A stretch of DNA of 64,000 bases, from contig RFPL01000012.1 of NCBI GenBank assembly GCA_009926135.1, positions 19,341 through 83,340 on the forward strand, written 5' to 3'. The stretch's first letter is position 1. Each line of letters opens with the position of its first letter. Below the pieces are notes generated by a model, which saw only the letters and a list, made by a program, of their open reading frames with translations, had not been told where the DNA came from and did not search any database. Of the stretch, positions 26,220-36,256 are shown piece after piece. This DNA comes from Sphingomonadaceae bacterium. GTDB lineage: Bacteria; Pseudomonadota; Alphaproteobacteria; Sphingomonadales; Sphingomonadaceae. The position numbers were made by a program, and so were the translations under genes.

Positions 26220-28994
26220 CTAGCCGTGCGCACCAAACTGGTTGGCAATCGCAGTGGTGATGCGAAGCACCAGGGCATGAGCAGCAGCGATGGGTTCGAT
26301 ATTGCCACGATGGATCGCGCCATAGCCGACCGCACCTTCGTCGGGATAGTCGCTCGGTTCAGAAATGTTAAAATCGTGCACAACTGGCGCAATTGCCGGG
26401 AAAGCCCGGCGAAGTTGCCCAAGCGCCTCTTCGATTCGCAGCGTGAAAACCATCTCCAGCACGTCATCGCGGCTGATGTCGTTGGCCCGGCTGAACGCGG
26501 GGACCGAGACGGCGCGGATGAACATGTGCTGGAACAGCGCCAGGCGCAGCGCCTGCAGCACGCCCAGCTCGCGCCGCACCTGCTCGCGCCCGGCCAGCGG
26601 CTCTTCGTCCGGGATCAGCTCCAGAAGCTTGTGCAGCTTGAGCGCATCGACCCGAAGGCGCGAAGCAAAGCGGCGGTAAACGCCGGTGCGATCATCCTTG
26701 GTCAGGTATTCGGCCAGGGCCAGACAGGCATCAGCAATGCCTTCTTCATCCCCGCGATAGGGCCGGCTGGCCCAATAGGCTGAGTTGAACAACTCGCCAT
26801 AAGCCGCAACGGTCTTGATCGAGGCCAGCGAATTGGCGGCGCGGACCAGCCGCACCAATTGCCGGCCGCGATGACTATCGCGCAGCAACGCCGCAATCGC
26901 TTCGTAATTGCCATCCGCCGCCGTTCCGAAACCGGCGATCACGTTAACCGGATAGCCCAGCTGCTGGAGCACGGCGTTGTGCGGGATCGCGCGGATCTGG
27001 CGCAGGCTCATCGCCCGGTCGGCGGCAAGATCCGACTGACGGCGGCTCTTGCGGCTGCCCGTCTCGTTAAGCAGCCCAAGGCCAAAGGCGGTGACCGCCC
27101 GGGCATAGGTTGCGCTGGCAAGGTAGCCCTGCTGCACGCGCCGGATCGCGCGATAGAAATCGAGGGAAAGGTCGGTGCGGCGATAGAACGGATCGGGCGC
27201 AGCGTCCGGATCGGCCTGGGCCGGGGCCAGTTCGGCAAAGCGTGTCAGCGTGGCATAGGCCAGCTCGGGCGTACCAAAGAACAGGTAACCATCGCCGCCC
27301 TGGAAGCTGACTTCAGGTTCCAGCTTGATCCCGGCGCGCACGAACCGCCGCCGCGCCCAAGGCGAGAGCGGCCATTCCAAGCGGTCGGCAAAGCTGGTCG
27401 GATGAGCCCCGCGGCCCATGGACTCGCCGTGGGTATTGAAGATCAACGCCGCGACATCGGTCAGGCCATTAGCAGCCATGGCTTCCGACAGGCGGCCTTG
27501 CAGGCGTTCAATCGCGAGAGCAGCAGGGATCTGGCCAACAAAGCGCCCCGCATCCGAAAAACCGGTCTGGATCGAAACCCGCCCGCGCTGGCGGGCATAG
27601 GCCTGATAGTGCGGTTCCGAGAGCACGGCATCGAGGAACCGCCCGCCGTGTTCCAGCGCGGATTCAGTCTCGAACAGCGGCGAGACATCGACCTTGTCGG
27701 CCACCCCGAACAGCTCTGCAAAATAGAGCGCAGCCAGCACCGTCGTCGGCTGCTCGCATTCGGCCACCAGCATCCGGATCGGCGTATCGGCATCAACGTG
27801 ATGCAGGATCTGCGCGATCAGCAGGAACTGGCGCACCGCCGTGCTGTTCTCGATCGCCAGGGCCGCCATGTTGGCGCGCAGCGGTTTCACGGCGGCCAGC
27901 AGTTCGCGCAACCGGACCAGCGCGGCCTGGCTGCCGAGATCGAGCTTGCCGTCCGGATCGATCCGGCGGCGGATCGCGTTCTGAAGCTGGCTGGCGTTCA
28001 CCCGGAAATGGATCCAGCCCATGCCCAGGCCATCGGCGCGCATCGCCGCGACGACCCGCAGCAGCCCCTCGGCAGCAGCGTCATCAGCCGTCGCCGCACG
28101 CTGCTCCAGCATGGCAATCGTGGCAGCAAGGCTGGTCAGCTTGTCCGGATGCGCAACGGTGAAGGCATTGGCCGCCGCAGAGAGCGCAGCAGGATCGGAC
28201 AAATCGGCAGCAAATACCCTGGCCTGCTCTGCCGCGAAGCGCGCCGCCCGCGACAGCTGTTCCGCCAGATCGGGCGCGACCTGCTCCAGCGCCGCCGCAT
28301 AGCCTGCTAGCCGCTCGGCCTTTTCCGACAGACGATAGCGCAGCGAGGTGGCCCAGGTGATGTCGGTCCGCCCGTCCATGTCATAGCCGACCCAGCTGGC
28401 CAGCCGCAGCGGCACGGGCGCGAACTCGCGCCACTGCCCGGGCCAGCGCCGCCGTGCGGCCGCGAACAACAGGCTCGTGATCCGGTCTCGCGCGCCATGT
28501 GCATGGGCCAGCGCGGCCATCGCCTGGGCATGTTCGCTATCAAGCGTGATCGGCTCGCGCGCCGGCGAGGCGACGCAAGTCGTGCCTGCGCCGATTGCGC
28601 CGGCCGAGGCCGATTGCGCGACCGCCTCGCCCTGGGCGCGTGACAGCAGAAAGGTTGGGTGCGCGGTAAATACCAGATGCGCCAGCGGCTTGGCCCAGCG
28701 CGCGGCAAAGGCGGCAAAGTCCGGTTCCTGGTCAGCCAGCCGCGCAATGCTGGCATCGTTGGCGTCCGGATCGACTGGCCCGGCCAGCCGCGACAGGCGG
28801 GCGGCGCGCGACTGCAAACCCTGGCATTCGAGCTCTGCCACCAGGCCTTCCAGTTCACCCAGCGTCAGCCTGCCGCTTTCCAGTTCGCGCGACAGCTCGA
28901 GCCCCAGCTGGAAGACGGGATTGAACAGCGGCGTCTCAGCCGTGCGCGGATGCAGTTCCTGCAACCGCCGGTCGAGCGCAGCCAGGCTGGTCAT
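26220..28994 (-). CDS. Phosphoenolpyruvate-carboxylase-like protein, divergent active site
   Basis: 924 aa from the ATG at 28992-28994, overlapping eda by 4 bases; size and order of blocks match PEP carboxylase. LVFTAHPTFLLS (His112) corresponds to the TAHPTE catalytic block but with Phe for Glu. GFSDAGRFVGQ corresponds to the GYSDSNKDGG block, without the Lys. NTHGESMGRGAHPTS corresponds to FHGRGGSVGRGGGP, keeping only the second Arg. Canonical PEPC carboxylates PEP to oxaloacetate. This gene is fixed in the zwf-edd-glk-eda operon, so a role in carbon flow is likely, but activity cannot be assumed. Confidence 0.75.
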   Translation of the reverse strand: MTSLAALDRRLQELHPRTAETPLFNPVFQLGLELSRELESGRLTLGELEGLVAELECQGLQSRAARLSRLAGPVDPDANDASIARLADQEPDFAAFAARWAKPLAHLVFTAHPTFLLSRAQGEAVAQSASAGAIGAGTTCVASPAREPITLDSEHAQAMAALAHAHGARDRITSLLFAAARRRWPGQWREFAPVPLRLASWVGYDMDGRTDITWATSLRYRLSEKAERLAGYAAALEQVAPDLAEQLSRAARFAAEQARVFAADLSDPAALSAAANAFTVAHPDKLTSLAATIAMLEQRAATADDAAAEGLLRVVAAMRADGLGMGWIHFRVNASQLQNAIRRRIDPDGKLDLGSQAALVRLRELLAAVKPLRANMAALAIENSTAVRQFLLIAQILHHVDADTPIRMLVAECEQPTTVLAALYFAELFGVADKVDVSPLFETESALEHGGRFLDAVLSEPHYQAYARQRGRVSIQTGFSDAGRFVGQIPAALAIERLQGRLSEAMAANGLTDVAALIFNTHGESMGRGAHPTSFADRLEWPLSPWARRRFVRAGIKLEPEVSFQGGDGYLFFGTPELAYATLTRFAELAPAQADPDAAPDPFYRRTDLSLDFYRAIRRVQQGYLASATYARAVTAFGLGLLNETGSRKSRRQSDLAADRAMSLRQIRAIPHNAVLQQLGYPVNVIAGFGTAADGNYEAIAALLRDSHRGRQLVRLVRAANSLASIKTVAAYGELFNSAYWASRPYRGDEEGIADACLALAEYLTKDDRTGVYRRFASRLRVDALKLHKLLELIPDEEPLAGREQVRRELGVLQALRLALFQHMFIRAVSVPAFSRANDISRDDVLEMVFTLRIEEALGQLRRAFPAIAPVVHDFNISEPSDYPDEGAVGYGAIHRGNIEPIAAAHALVLRITTAIANQFGAHG

Positions 28995-29605
28995 CGGGCC
29001 AAGGTAGCGGCAGTGCGAGCGGCTGCCTCGATTGCGGCGACATCGGGCGCGCCCTTGCCGACCAGCCAGGAACCGCCGCAGCACAGCACCGCATCCAGCG
29101 CCAGCCAATCGGCGGCGGTCGCAGCCGTGATCCCGCCGGTCGGGCAGAACCGCACCGAGCCGAACGGTGCCGAGATGGCCTTAAGCGCCGGGATCCCACC
29201 ATTGGCCTCGGCCGGGAAGAACTTGAACCGGTCAAGCCCCAGGTCGAGCCCGCGCATGATGTCGGACGGGGTCGCGATCCCCGGTAGATACGGCACCTTG
29301 GCCGCTTCGGCGGCGCGCGCCAGGCCCTTGGTCAGGCCCGGTGAGACGATGAATTCGCTTCCTGCCGACAAGGCATCGTCAAGCGCATATTCGTTCAGCA
29401 CCGTGCCAGCGCCAACCAGTGCACCGGGCACCGTCTTCATCGCGCGTATCACGTCGAGTGCGGCGGCCGTCCGCAAGGTCACTTCCAGCACCGGCAGTCC
29501 GCCGCGCACCAGTGCCTCCGCGATCGGGACGGCATGGGCGGCATCCTCGATCACCAGCACCGGGATGACGGGGGCAAGACGCATGACCTCTTCGATGGAC
29601 TTCAT
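28991..29605 (-). CDS. eda: 2-keto-3-deoxy-6-phosphogluconate aldolase
   Basis: 204 aa, the usual Eda size. Class I aldolase motifs: PVIPVLVIEDAAHAVPIAEAL, LEVTLRTAAALDVI (Glu general base), VGAGTVLN, IVSPGL, and the Schiff-base Lys in LDRFKFFPAEANGG, followed by RFCPTGGIT. It splits KDPG into pyruvate and glyceraldehyde-3-phosphate. ATGA overlap with glk upstream and 4-base overlap with the PEPC-like gene downstream. Confidence 0.95.
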   Translation of the reverse strand: MKSIEEVMRLAPVIPVLVIEDAAHAVPIAEALVRGGLPVLEVTLRTAAALDVIRAMKTVPGALVGAGTVLNEYALDDALSAGSEFIVSPGLTKGLARAAEAAKVPYLPGIATPSDIMRGLDLGLDRFKFFPAEANGGIPALKAISAPFGSVRFCPTGGITAATAADWLALDAVLCCGGSWLVGKGAPDVAAIEAAARTAATLAR

Positions 29606-30576
29606 GACAGGTGTTCCGCTGCAAAGGCAGCCGCGGCCCCGTAGAGGCCGGGCTGGGGATGGGTGATAAGCTTGACCGGCAGGGCGCCCATCAGCTCGCT
29701 GAAGCGCCCCTTGGCGCGAAATCGCTCGGCAAAGCCGGAGCGAAGGAGAGTATCGCGGATGCGCAGGCCCAGCCCGCCGGCAATCACGACGCCACTGGCA
29801 CCCTGCGCCAGCGCAATGTCGCCGGCCACGGCCCCGAGCGAGAGACAGAACCGGTCCACCGCAGCGGCGGCCAGGCTATCTTCGCCCGACAGCCCAAGCT
29901 GCCACAGCGTCTTGTCGTCGCTGGGCTGGATCGCGCGGCCTTCCATGCCGGCCAGGGCTTCGTAGATGTCGACCAGACCCGGTCCCGAAACGACGCGCTC
30001 AACCGACACCCGGCGGTAGCGTTGGCGCAGCCGGGCCAGGATTGCGTCCTCGATGCTGTCGAGCGGGGCAAAGTCGATGTGACCGCCTTCCGTGGGCTGG
30101 ACGCGATAGGCACCCTGCCCGTCACGCCAGACATGGGCGACCCCAAGGCCAGTCCCGGGTCCGACGATCGACAGGGTGCCGCTGGCCGGCAGACTCGATT
30201 CCGGTCCGGCGAGATGCACGAAATGCTCATCGCCCGCGCGGGCCACGGCATGGCCCACCGCCCCGAAATCGTTGACCACGGTATAGCGCGCGGTGCCCAG
30301 CTTTTCGGGGATCAGCGCCGGACGAATGATCCAGGGGTTGTTGGTGAAGCGGATCACTTCCCCGCCAACCGGTCCGGCCACGGCAATTGCCACGGCATCC
30401 GGCAGGCTGCCACCCTGCATCCGCGCGAAGTCCTCCCACGCGGTCTGGAAACTGGCGTGATCACGGGTGTGGAGCGTGGCCGGTTCGCCCAGTTCGATCG
30501 CGCCATCGGCCTGCACCTTGGCTAGGGCAAACCGCGCGTGAGTCCCGCCGATGTCGACCGTGACCAGCTGCATCAA
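29602..30576 (-). CDS. glk: Glucokinase
   Basis: 324 aa. The ATP-site phosphate loop [15 protein letters not shown] at the N-terminus, [46 protein letters not shown], and [15 protein letters not shown] match bacterial Glk. It makes glucose-6-phosphate, the entry to zwf. The start (ATG ATG) overlaps the edd stop. The glucose freed by the sugar locus would enter here. Confidence 0.95.
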   Translation of the reverse strand: MMQLVTVDIGGTHARFALAKVQADGAIELGEPATLHTRDHASFQTAWEDFARMQGGSLPDAVAIAVAGPVGGEVIRFTNNPWIIRPALIPEKLGTARYTVVNDFGAVGHAVARAGDEHFVHLAGPESSLPASGTLSIVGPGTGLGVAHVWRDGQGAYRVQPTEGGHIDFAPLDSIEDAILARLRQRYRRVSVERVVSGPGLVDIYEALAGMEGRAIQPSDDKTLWQLGLSGEDSLAAAAVDRFCLSLGAVAGDIALAQGASGVVIAGGLGLRIRDTLLRSGFAERFRAKGRFSELMGALPVKLITHPQPGLYGAAAAFAAEHLS

Positions 30577-32387
30577 AGCCCGCCCTCGGCCAGCATGGCC
30601 GAACCGCCCTGCTCGGCCCCATCGGCGAAGCGGCGGAACATACCGAACAATTCGCGGCCCATGCCCATGGCTTCGGCTGGAGCGCTTGCCGGTTCGCGGG
30701 CCGAAAGGTCGGCCAGCACTTCAAGCGTGCCGGTATGACCGCACAGGCGGATGACATCGCCGTCCTGCACATGGGCCAGCGGGCCGCCGCCGAGTGCTTC
30801 CGGGGTGACGTGGATCGCGGCCGGGACCTTGCCCGAAGCGCCGCTCATCCGGCCATCGGTAACCAGCGCCACGCGGAAGCCCTTGTCCTGCAGCACGCCC
30901 AGCGGCGGGGTCAGCTTGTGGAGTTCGGGCATCCCGTTGGCACGCGGCCCCTGGAAGCGGACGACCACAACCACGTCGCGGTCGAGCTCACCCGCCTTGA
31001 ACGCGGCCTGGACGCCTTCCTGGGTATCGAACACACGGCACGGTGCCTCGATCGTGTAACGCGAAGGATCGACCGCCGAGGTCTTGAAAGTACCGCGCCC
31101 AAGGTTGCCGGTGACCAGCCGCATACCGCCGTCCGGCTGGAACGGCGCGGAGACCGGGGCAAGGATCGCCTCATCTCCGCTGGCCGCAGGCGTGGGGCGC
31201 CAGGTCAAGGTATCGCCATCCAGTATCGGCTCATTGGCATAGGCGCTCATTCCGCCATCGGCCACGGTCAGAACGTCGCCGTGGATCAGGCCGGCATCCA
31301 GCAGTTCGCGCACGACAAAGCCCATCCCGCCGGCAGCGTGGAAGTGGTTCACGTCGGCCGCGCCATTGGGATAGACCCGGGCGATCAGCGGAACGGCCGC
31401 AGACAGCTCATCAAGGTCCTGCCAGTCCAGCTTGATCCCGGCAGCGCGGGCCATGGCGGGCAAGTGCAACGCGTGATTGGTCGAGCCGCCGGTGGCGAGC
31501 AGGCCGACGCAGGCATTGACGATCGCCTTCTCGTCCACCACCCGCGCCATCGGGCGATAGTCCCCGCCTTCGCGGCCAATCTCGGCCAGGCGGTGCACGG
31601 CCTTGCGGGTCAGCGCCGAGCGCAGCGGCGTGCTGGGCGGCACGAAGGCCGAACCGGGGACATGGAGCCCCATCAGCTCCATCATCATCTGATTGGAATT
31701 GGCGGTGCCATAGAAGGTGCAGGTGCCGGGCGAGTGGTAACTGGCGCTTTCGCTTTCGAGCAGGTCGGCGCGGGTCGCCTTGCCCTCGGCATAGAGCTGG
31801 CGGACCTTCTGCTTTTCCTTGTTGGCCAGGCCCGATGGCATCGGCCCCGAAGGCACGAACACCGCCGGCAGATAGCCGAACCGCAGCGCACCGATCACCT
31901 GGCCGGGCACGATCTTGTCGCAGATCCCCAGGATTGCCATGCCATCGAACATCGCATGGCTCAGCGCGACAGCGGTCGACAGCGCAATCACATCGCGGCT
32001 GAACAGCGACAGTTCCATGCCGTCCTGGCCCTGGGTCACGCCATCGCACATCGCCGGCACGCCGCCCGCGACCTGCGCGGTCGCGCCGACTTCGCGGGCA
32101 TAGAGCTTCATGGCCTCGGGGTAGCGGCCATAGGGCTGATGCGCCGAAAGCATGTCGTTATAGGCAGTGACGATGGCGAGGTTGGCCCCGCGCCCGCTCT
32201 TGATCGCGCCCTTGTCTTCCAGCGCCGCGGCAAAACCGTGGGCAAGGTTGGAGCAGGACAGCGCATTGCGGTTGGGGAACCGCTCCGCCTCGCGGTCCAT
32301 GAGGTCGAGGTAGCGACGGCGGCTATCCGCCGATTTTTCGATGATCCGCGCGGTAACGCGCTCGATCGCGGGATTAAGCTTACTCAT
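30573..32387 (-). CDS. edd: 6-phosphogluconate dehydratase
   Basis: 604 aa, standard for Edd. Motifs: [43 protein letters not shown] with the Fe-S cysteine, [46 protein letters not shown] (third cysteine), and [23 protein letters not shown]. It dehydrates 6-phosphogluconate to KDPG with a 4Fe-4S cluster. The start overlaps the zwf end by 8 bases. Confidence 0.96.
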   Translation of the reverse strand: MSKLNPAIERVTARIIEKSADSRRRYLDLMDREAERFPNRNALSCSNLAHGFAAALEDKGAIKSGRGANLAIVTAYNDMLSAHQPYGRYPEAMKLYAREVGATAQVAGGVPAMCDGVTQGQDGMELSLFSRDVIALSTAVALSHAMFDGMAILGICDKIVPGQVIGALRFGYLPAVFVPSGPMPSGLANKEKQKVRQLYAEGKATRADLLESESASYHSPGTCTFYGTANSNQMMMELMGLHVPGSAFVPPSTPLRSALTRKAVHRLAEIGREGGDYRPMARVVDEKAIVNACVGLLATGGSTNHALHLPAMARAAGIKLDWQDLDELSAAVPLIARVYPNGAADVNHFHAAGGMGFVVRELLDAGLIHGDVLTVADGGMSAYANEPILDGDTLTWRPTPAASGDEAILAPVSAPFQPDGGMRLVTGNLGRGTFKTSAVDPSRYTIEAPCRVFDTQEGVQAAFKAGELDRDVVVVVRFQGPRANGMPELHKLTPPLGVLQDKGFRVALVTDGRMSGASGKVPAAIHVTPEALGGGPLAHVQDGDVIRLCGHTGTLEVLADLSAREPASAPAEAMGMGRELFGMFRRFADGAEQGGSAMLAEGGL

Positions 32388-33819
32388 GCCAGTGAACTCC
32401 GTCGCGCTCGGTCAGCGCGATTGCCGCAGACGGCCCCCAGGTCCCGGCGGTGTAAGGTTTGGGTGAAACGCCATGTTCCGTCCACGAAGCCCGGATCGCG
32501 TCGATCCAGTCCCACTGCGCCTCAACCTCGTCGCGGCGCACGAACAGCGTCTGGTCACCCTCGATCAGGTCGAGCAGCAGCCGCTCATAGGCAATCCGCT
32601 TGGTCGGACCGGCAAAGGCATCCTGCATCCGGATGTCGAGCGGTACCTCGCGCAGCCGCAGCCCTTCGCGATCAAGGCCCGGGACCTTGGCCATCAGCGA
32701 CAGGGTGATGTTTTCTTCCGGCTGGATGCCGATAACCAGCCGGTTCGGCTCGCTGCGCGCGCCCTTGCCGGCGAAAATGGAATGCGGCACGCGGCGGAAC
32801 TGGACCACGATCTCGGTCCGCCGGGTTGGTAGCCGCTTGCCGGTGCGGAGATAAAACGGCACGCCCTTCCAGCGCCAGTTGTCGAGATGGGCCTTGATCG
32901 CGACGAAGGTTTCGGTGCCCGAATCCTTGCCCAGTTCCTCGTCATAGCCCGGCACTGCCTGGCCGCCGATGGCTCCGGCGCGGTACTGGCCAGTGACGGT
33001 TTCATCCGGCCCGATCAGGCGAAGCGAGCGCAGCACCTTGACCTTCTCGTCGCGCACGGCAGTGGCATCGAAGCTGCTCGGTGGCTCCATCGCCACCAGC
33101 GCCAGCAGCTGGAGCATATGGTTCTGCACCATGTCGCGCAGCGCCCCGGCGCCGTCATAGAAGCCCACGCGGCCTTCCAGCCCGACCGTTTCAGCCACGG
33201 TGATCTGCACATGGTCGATATGGGCGGCGTTCCAAAGCGGTTCGAACAGGATGTTGGCAAAGCGCAGCGCCAGCAGGTTCTGGACCGTTTCCTTGCCAAG
33301 GTAGTGGTCGATCCGGAAGATCTGCTCTTCCCGGAATGCGCTGGCGACCGCATCGTTGATCTGGCGGCTGGTCTCCAGATCGGTGCCGAGCGGCTTTTCA
33401 AGGCCGATCCGGGCCTTTTCGCTGGCCAGGCCCGAGGCGGCGAGGCCGGCAATCGTCGGCTCGAACAGCGCGGGCGCGGTCGAGAGGAAGATAGCCAGCC
33501 CTTCGTCAACCGGGCCGACCTTTTGCGCCAGCGCGGCGTAACCGGCCGGGTCAGTCGCATCGAGCGGCTGGTAATGCAGACGGTTGAGGAAGGTGCCCAT
33601 GCCGCCGCGGCGTTCGGCCGGCAGAAACTTCTCCAGCGCCGCCCGCGCGAAATTGCGATAGCCGGCGTCGTCCATGTCCTGGCGGGCCGTGCCGATGATC
33701 CGCAGATCCTCGGCCACCAGCTTGTCGGCATGGAGCGCGCAGAGCGACGGGAGCAGCATGCGCTGCGCCAGATCCCCGGTCGCGCCGAACAGCAGCAGAC
33801 TATCCGATCCGCGGTTCAT
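32380..33819 (-). CDS. zwf: Glucose-6-phosphate 1-dehydrogenase
   Basis: 479 aa from the ATG at 33817-33819 with GAGGGAGG upstream; the long opening to 34257 is rejected because it lacks coding-like sequence. NADP-binding start [19 protein letters not shown], the substrate site [30 protein letters not shown], and [13 protein letters not shown]. It oxidises glucose-6-phosphate to phosphogluconolactone. First gene of the operon; no 6-phosphogluconolactonase gene follows it. Confidence 0.96.
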   Translation of the reverse strand: MNRGSDSLLLFGATGDLAQRMLLPSLCALHADKLVAEDLRIIGTARQDMDDAGYRNFARAALEKFLPAERRGGMGTFLNRLHYQPLDATDPAGYAALAQKVGPVDEGLAIFLSTAPALFEPTIAGLAASGLASEKARIGLEKPLGTDLETSRQINDAVASAFREEQIFRIDHYLGKETVQNLLALRFANILFEPLWNAAHIDHVQITVAETVGLEGRVGFYDGAGALRDMVQNHMLQLLALVAMEPPSSFDATAVRDEKVKVLRSLRLIGPDETVTGQYRAGAIGGQAVPGYDEELGKDSGTETFVAIKAHLDNWRWKGVPFYLRTGKRLPTRRTEIVVQFRRVPHSIFAGKGARSEPNRLVIGIQPEENITLSLMAKVPGLDREGLRLREVPLDIRMQDAFAGPTKRIAYERLLLDLIEGDQTLFVRRDEVEAQWDWIDAIRASWTEHGVSPKPYTAGTWGPSAAIALTERDGVHWHE

Positions 33820-33992
33820 GGTCCTGCGCCTCCCTCGGGGTAACGATATTTCGCCTAACGCACCGCAGGGTACCGGATTGCATCCGCTACGGCGAGGCTG
33901 GCGTAGTGATCGCTTTACGGCACGGCAACCCGTCCCGAGGCGGGAAAACGTATGCAGGGCCATGCTGGAGGCACCGCAGCGGCGCAGCCGCG

Positions 33993-34667
33993 TCAGAAGT
34001 TGGTGCTGAGTGTCAGATTGGCGGTGTGATCGATCCGGTCCGGGCCGCTCCGAACAACGTACTGGTTCAAGTAGCCCGGTTCGAGCGTGAACCCCTTTCC
34101 AATCGGGATCGCGACCCCGGCAAAATTGCGCCACAGGCCAAGGCCATCGCGCTGGAAGGTGGTTTCGTTGAGGCCGAAGAAGGGTTCGGTCCAGAGCGCG
34201 GCGCGAACCTTGCCCGCCAGCGGCGCAGTCAGCCGCAGCTGGTGGCGCAGCCGCCATCCGGTACCGTCCTGGTTTTCGAACATGCGCTGCTCAAACCGGG
34301 TGCGGCCAGTCACGGTCACGCCTTTGCCATCGCCGAGCAGGCGGAAGGACAGCTGCTGGAAAATCCGATGCTCGTGGCTCTTCGCCGGGCCGACCGGATC
34401 GGTCATGACATAAGCATAGCCGAGGTAGACCGTGGTGGTCTTGTCGAGCTTGTAGCCGATTCCCGGGCGGACCAGAAACTGCCCCAGGCGCGAGGCATCG
34501 TTGGTAAAGCGTTCCTGCGCTTCCAGCCACAGCACGGCACCCTTGCCCAGGTCGACATTGGCCGTCTGGGCGAGCCAGATGTTCGTATCCTCGTCTGCCG
34601 CCTGCGCAGCGGCAGGCAACACCAGAGCCGCCAGTGCGGTGGCCGGACCAAGGACTTTACTGAACAT
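33993..34667 (-). CDS. DUF2490 family outer-membrane barrel protein
   Basis: 224 aa with signal peptide residues 1-23 (ending AAAQAAD). The family pattern is clear: DTNIWLAQTANVDLGKGAVLWLEAQERFTNDASRLGQFLVRPGIGYKL, TTVYLGYAYV, EHRIFQQL, RTRFEQR, RLRHQLRLTAP, and a C-terminal Phe. Predicted beta-barrel. Function of the family is unknown. It is separated from zwf by 173 bases in which no gene is seen. Confidence 0.82.
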   Translation of the reverse strand: MFSKVLGPATALAALVLPAAAQAADEDTNIWLAQTANVDLGKGAVLWLEAQERFTNDASRLGQFLVRPGIGYKLDKTTTVYLGYAYVMTDPVGPAKSHEHRIFQQLSFRLLGDGKGVTVTGRTRFEQRMFENQDGTGWRLRHQLRLTAPLAGKVRAALWTEPFFGLNETTFQRDGLGLWRNFAGVAIPIGKGFTLEPGYLNQYVVRSGPDRIDHTANLTLSTNF

Positions 34668-34683
34668 CTGGCTCTCTCCCGGA

Positions 34684-35373
34684 TCAGAAGCGGTAGCTCA
34701 GACCGCCGCTGACGACCCACGGATCAAGCTTGTGCTTGGTCTGCAGCGCCAGGGTGTTGCCGGCAAAGAAGCTGGCCGTGGTTCCCATGAAGTAGCGCTT
34801 GGCATCAAGGCTGAAGCCCAGGCCCTTGTCGTTAAGCGGCAGGTCGAGACCGGCCTGCAGCGCTAGGCCGAACTCGTCCGACAGGTTGACGCGGGTCGCG
34901 CCAAGCCGCGCGGCATCTGCGCCCACGCCTTCACTGAAGATGAAGAAGTGGGCCGGACCGGCGCCGATGTAGGGCTTCACTGCGCCCAGATCGAAGTGGT
35001 ACTTCAGCGTGACCGTCGCGGGCAGGATGATCGCATCGTTGACCAGCGCTGCACCAGCCAGGCCACCCTTGCCGGTCACGTCATGCGGGGTGACGCAGCA
35101 GATCGTCTCCACCGAGAAGTTGTTCGAGAAGAAGTATTCGACCGCCAGGGTCGGCACCACGGAATCGCTGGCTGCGCTGTCGCTGGTGGCCGGGGCGCCG
35201 ACCAGGTTGGTGCGCACTTCGGTGATCTCGCCATTGGGCAGGACGCCGGTGGCGAAGGCCTTGATCTGGAGCTTGCCTTCGGAACTGCCGGCCCAGGCGG
35301 GCGTGGCGAGGGCAAGGGTGCTGGCAGCAGCCAGGGCTGCGGCAATTCGTGCGGCCATTGGGCGCTTGGTCAT
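34684..35373 (-). CDS. OmpW family outer-membrane protein
   Basis: 229 aa from the ATG at 35371-35373, which gives a signal peptide (ending ATPAWAG). OmpW blocks: VVPTLAVEYFFSNNFSVETICCVTPHDVTG, GAALVNDAIILPATVTLKYHFDLGAVKPYIGAGPAHFFIFSE, FGLALQAGLDLPLNDKGLGFSLDAKRYFM, and a terminal YRF. OmpW is an 8-stranded barrel with a hydrophobic channel for small apolar molecules. It precedes DUF2490 by 16 bases on the same strand, so the two are likely one operon. Confidence 0.88.
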   Translation of the reverse strand: MTKRPMAARIAAALAAASTLALATPAWAGSSEGKLQIKAFATGVLPNGEITEVRTNLVGAPATSDSAASDSVVPTLAVEYFFSNNFSVETICCVTPHDVTGKGGLAGAALVNDAIILPATVTLKYHFDLGAVKPYIGAGPAHFFIFSEGVGADAARLGATRVNLSDEFGLALQAGLDLPLNDKGLGFSLDAKRYFMGTTASFFAGNTLALQTKHKLDPWVVSGGLSYRF

Positions 35374-35452
35374 GTCTGGGTAACTCGCAGTTGGGAGGGA
35401 CGAGGCGTGAAAGCCTGCCGGATCTGTCGCCCGGTCTGGCAAGGGGCGGGAA

Positions 35453-35488
35453 CAGGCGGTTGCCGGGATGGGGATCGACAACCGCCTG
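35453..35488 (-). terminator. Probable terminator after the NTF2-like gene
   Basis: A perfect 10-bp stem: CAGGCGGTTG at 35453-35462 with CAACCGCCTG at 35479-35488 and a 16-base loop. It starts 26 bases beyond the stop of the NTF2-like gene on the minus strand; only a weak TT follows it. Confidence 0.5.
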
Positions 35489-35514
35489 CCCGCGACCCTT
35501 CGCTTACTTGGCGC

Positions 35515-36105
35515 TTACTTGGCCGAGTACGGCAGCGAAGAGTGGTGGAGGACGATCTTCAGGTTGCCGTCGGCGCCGCGGGTCCAGGCCCAGGTCTTGT
35601 CGACCTTGGTCATGTTGCCCTTGGCGTCCCACAGCGTGACATTACCCATCGAGATCGCCGAATTACCGGTGATGACGATGCCGGCGTTATCGATCTGGAA
35701 CTTGCGCCAGCCCTTCAGGGCGAAACCGCTGTCGTTCGGGAAGGCCTTGTCGCCGCCAACGAAGTAGGCAAGCGCGCCGTCACGGCTGGTGCGGAAGGTC
35801 TGCGGGGCAACCGTCAGGGTCGGCTTGAACAGCACCGGACCCATGCCATAGCCATAGGCGCCGTCGAGCACCTGGCCGGCCAGGGTCTTGGCGGCGGCAA
35901 AGCCCTTGGTGTCGTACTCGGTCGAAATCGCAACCAGGGCATTGCCCCAGGCCTGCTGGGCGGCCTCGACCTCAGCCTGGGTGATCGGCGCATAGAGCGT
36001 GGCGGCCTTGGGCGCGGCGTGATCGTGGGCCACGGCCGGAGTGGCGATTGCCGCCAGCGGCAGCAAGGCAGCCAGCGCGGCACTGCGGATCTTGAAGCTC
36101 TTCAT
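35515..36105 (-). CDS. Periplasmic NTF2-like (SnoaL/DUF4440-type) protein
   Basis: 196 aa from the ATG at 36103-36105 (AGGAG 8 bases upstream). Signal peptide ends TPAVAHDH. The rest fits a cone-shaped NTF2 fold: ITQAEVEAAQQAWGNALVAISTEYDTKGFAAAKTLAGQVLDGAYGYG, then strands VLFKPTLTV, ALAYFVGGDKAF, IVITGNSAISMGNVTLWDAKGNMTKVDKTWAWTRGADGNLKIVLHHSSLPY. Related exported proteins are sometimes mislabelled phosphoribosyl-AMP cyclohydrolase; no HisI motif is present. Role unknown. Confidence 0.7.
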   Translation of the reverse strand: MKSFKIRSAALAALLPLAAIATPAVAHDHAAPKAATLYAPITQAEVEAAQQAWGNALVAISTEYDTKGFAAAKTLAGQVLDGAYGYGMGPVLFKPTLTVAPQTFRTSRDGALAYFVGGDKAFPNDSGFALKGWRKFQIDNAGIVITGNSAISMGNVTLWDAKGNMTKVDKTWAWTRGADGNLKIVLHHSSLPYSAK

Positions 36106-36256
36106 CGGTGGTACTCCTGTGAAACAGACCATGTGACTTTTCCGTCCGGTCCTAATTATGCTGCGGAAAACCCCGGGGAAATTGGCCGCATGGCGGGCCG
36201 CACGGCCTAGGCCGGATGGCCTATGCACTTTTCCCAGCAGGCCTTAGAGAGGACCG

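Noticed and set aside
26859..28310. 483-aa open frame on the plus strand
   Set aside because: Antisense shadow of the PEPC-like gene.
30735..32708. 657-aa open frame on the plus strand
   Set aside because: Antisense shadow of edd and the end of zwf, caused by high GC.
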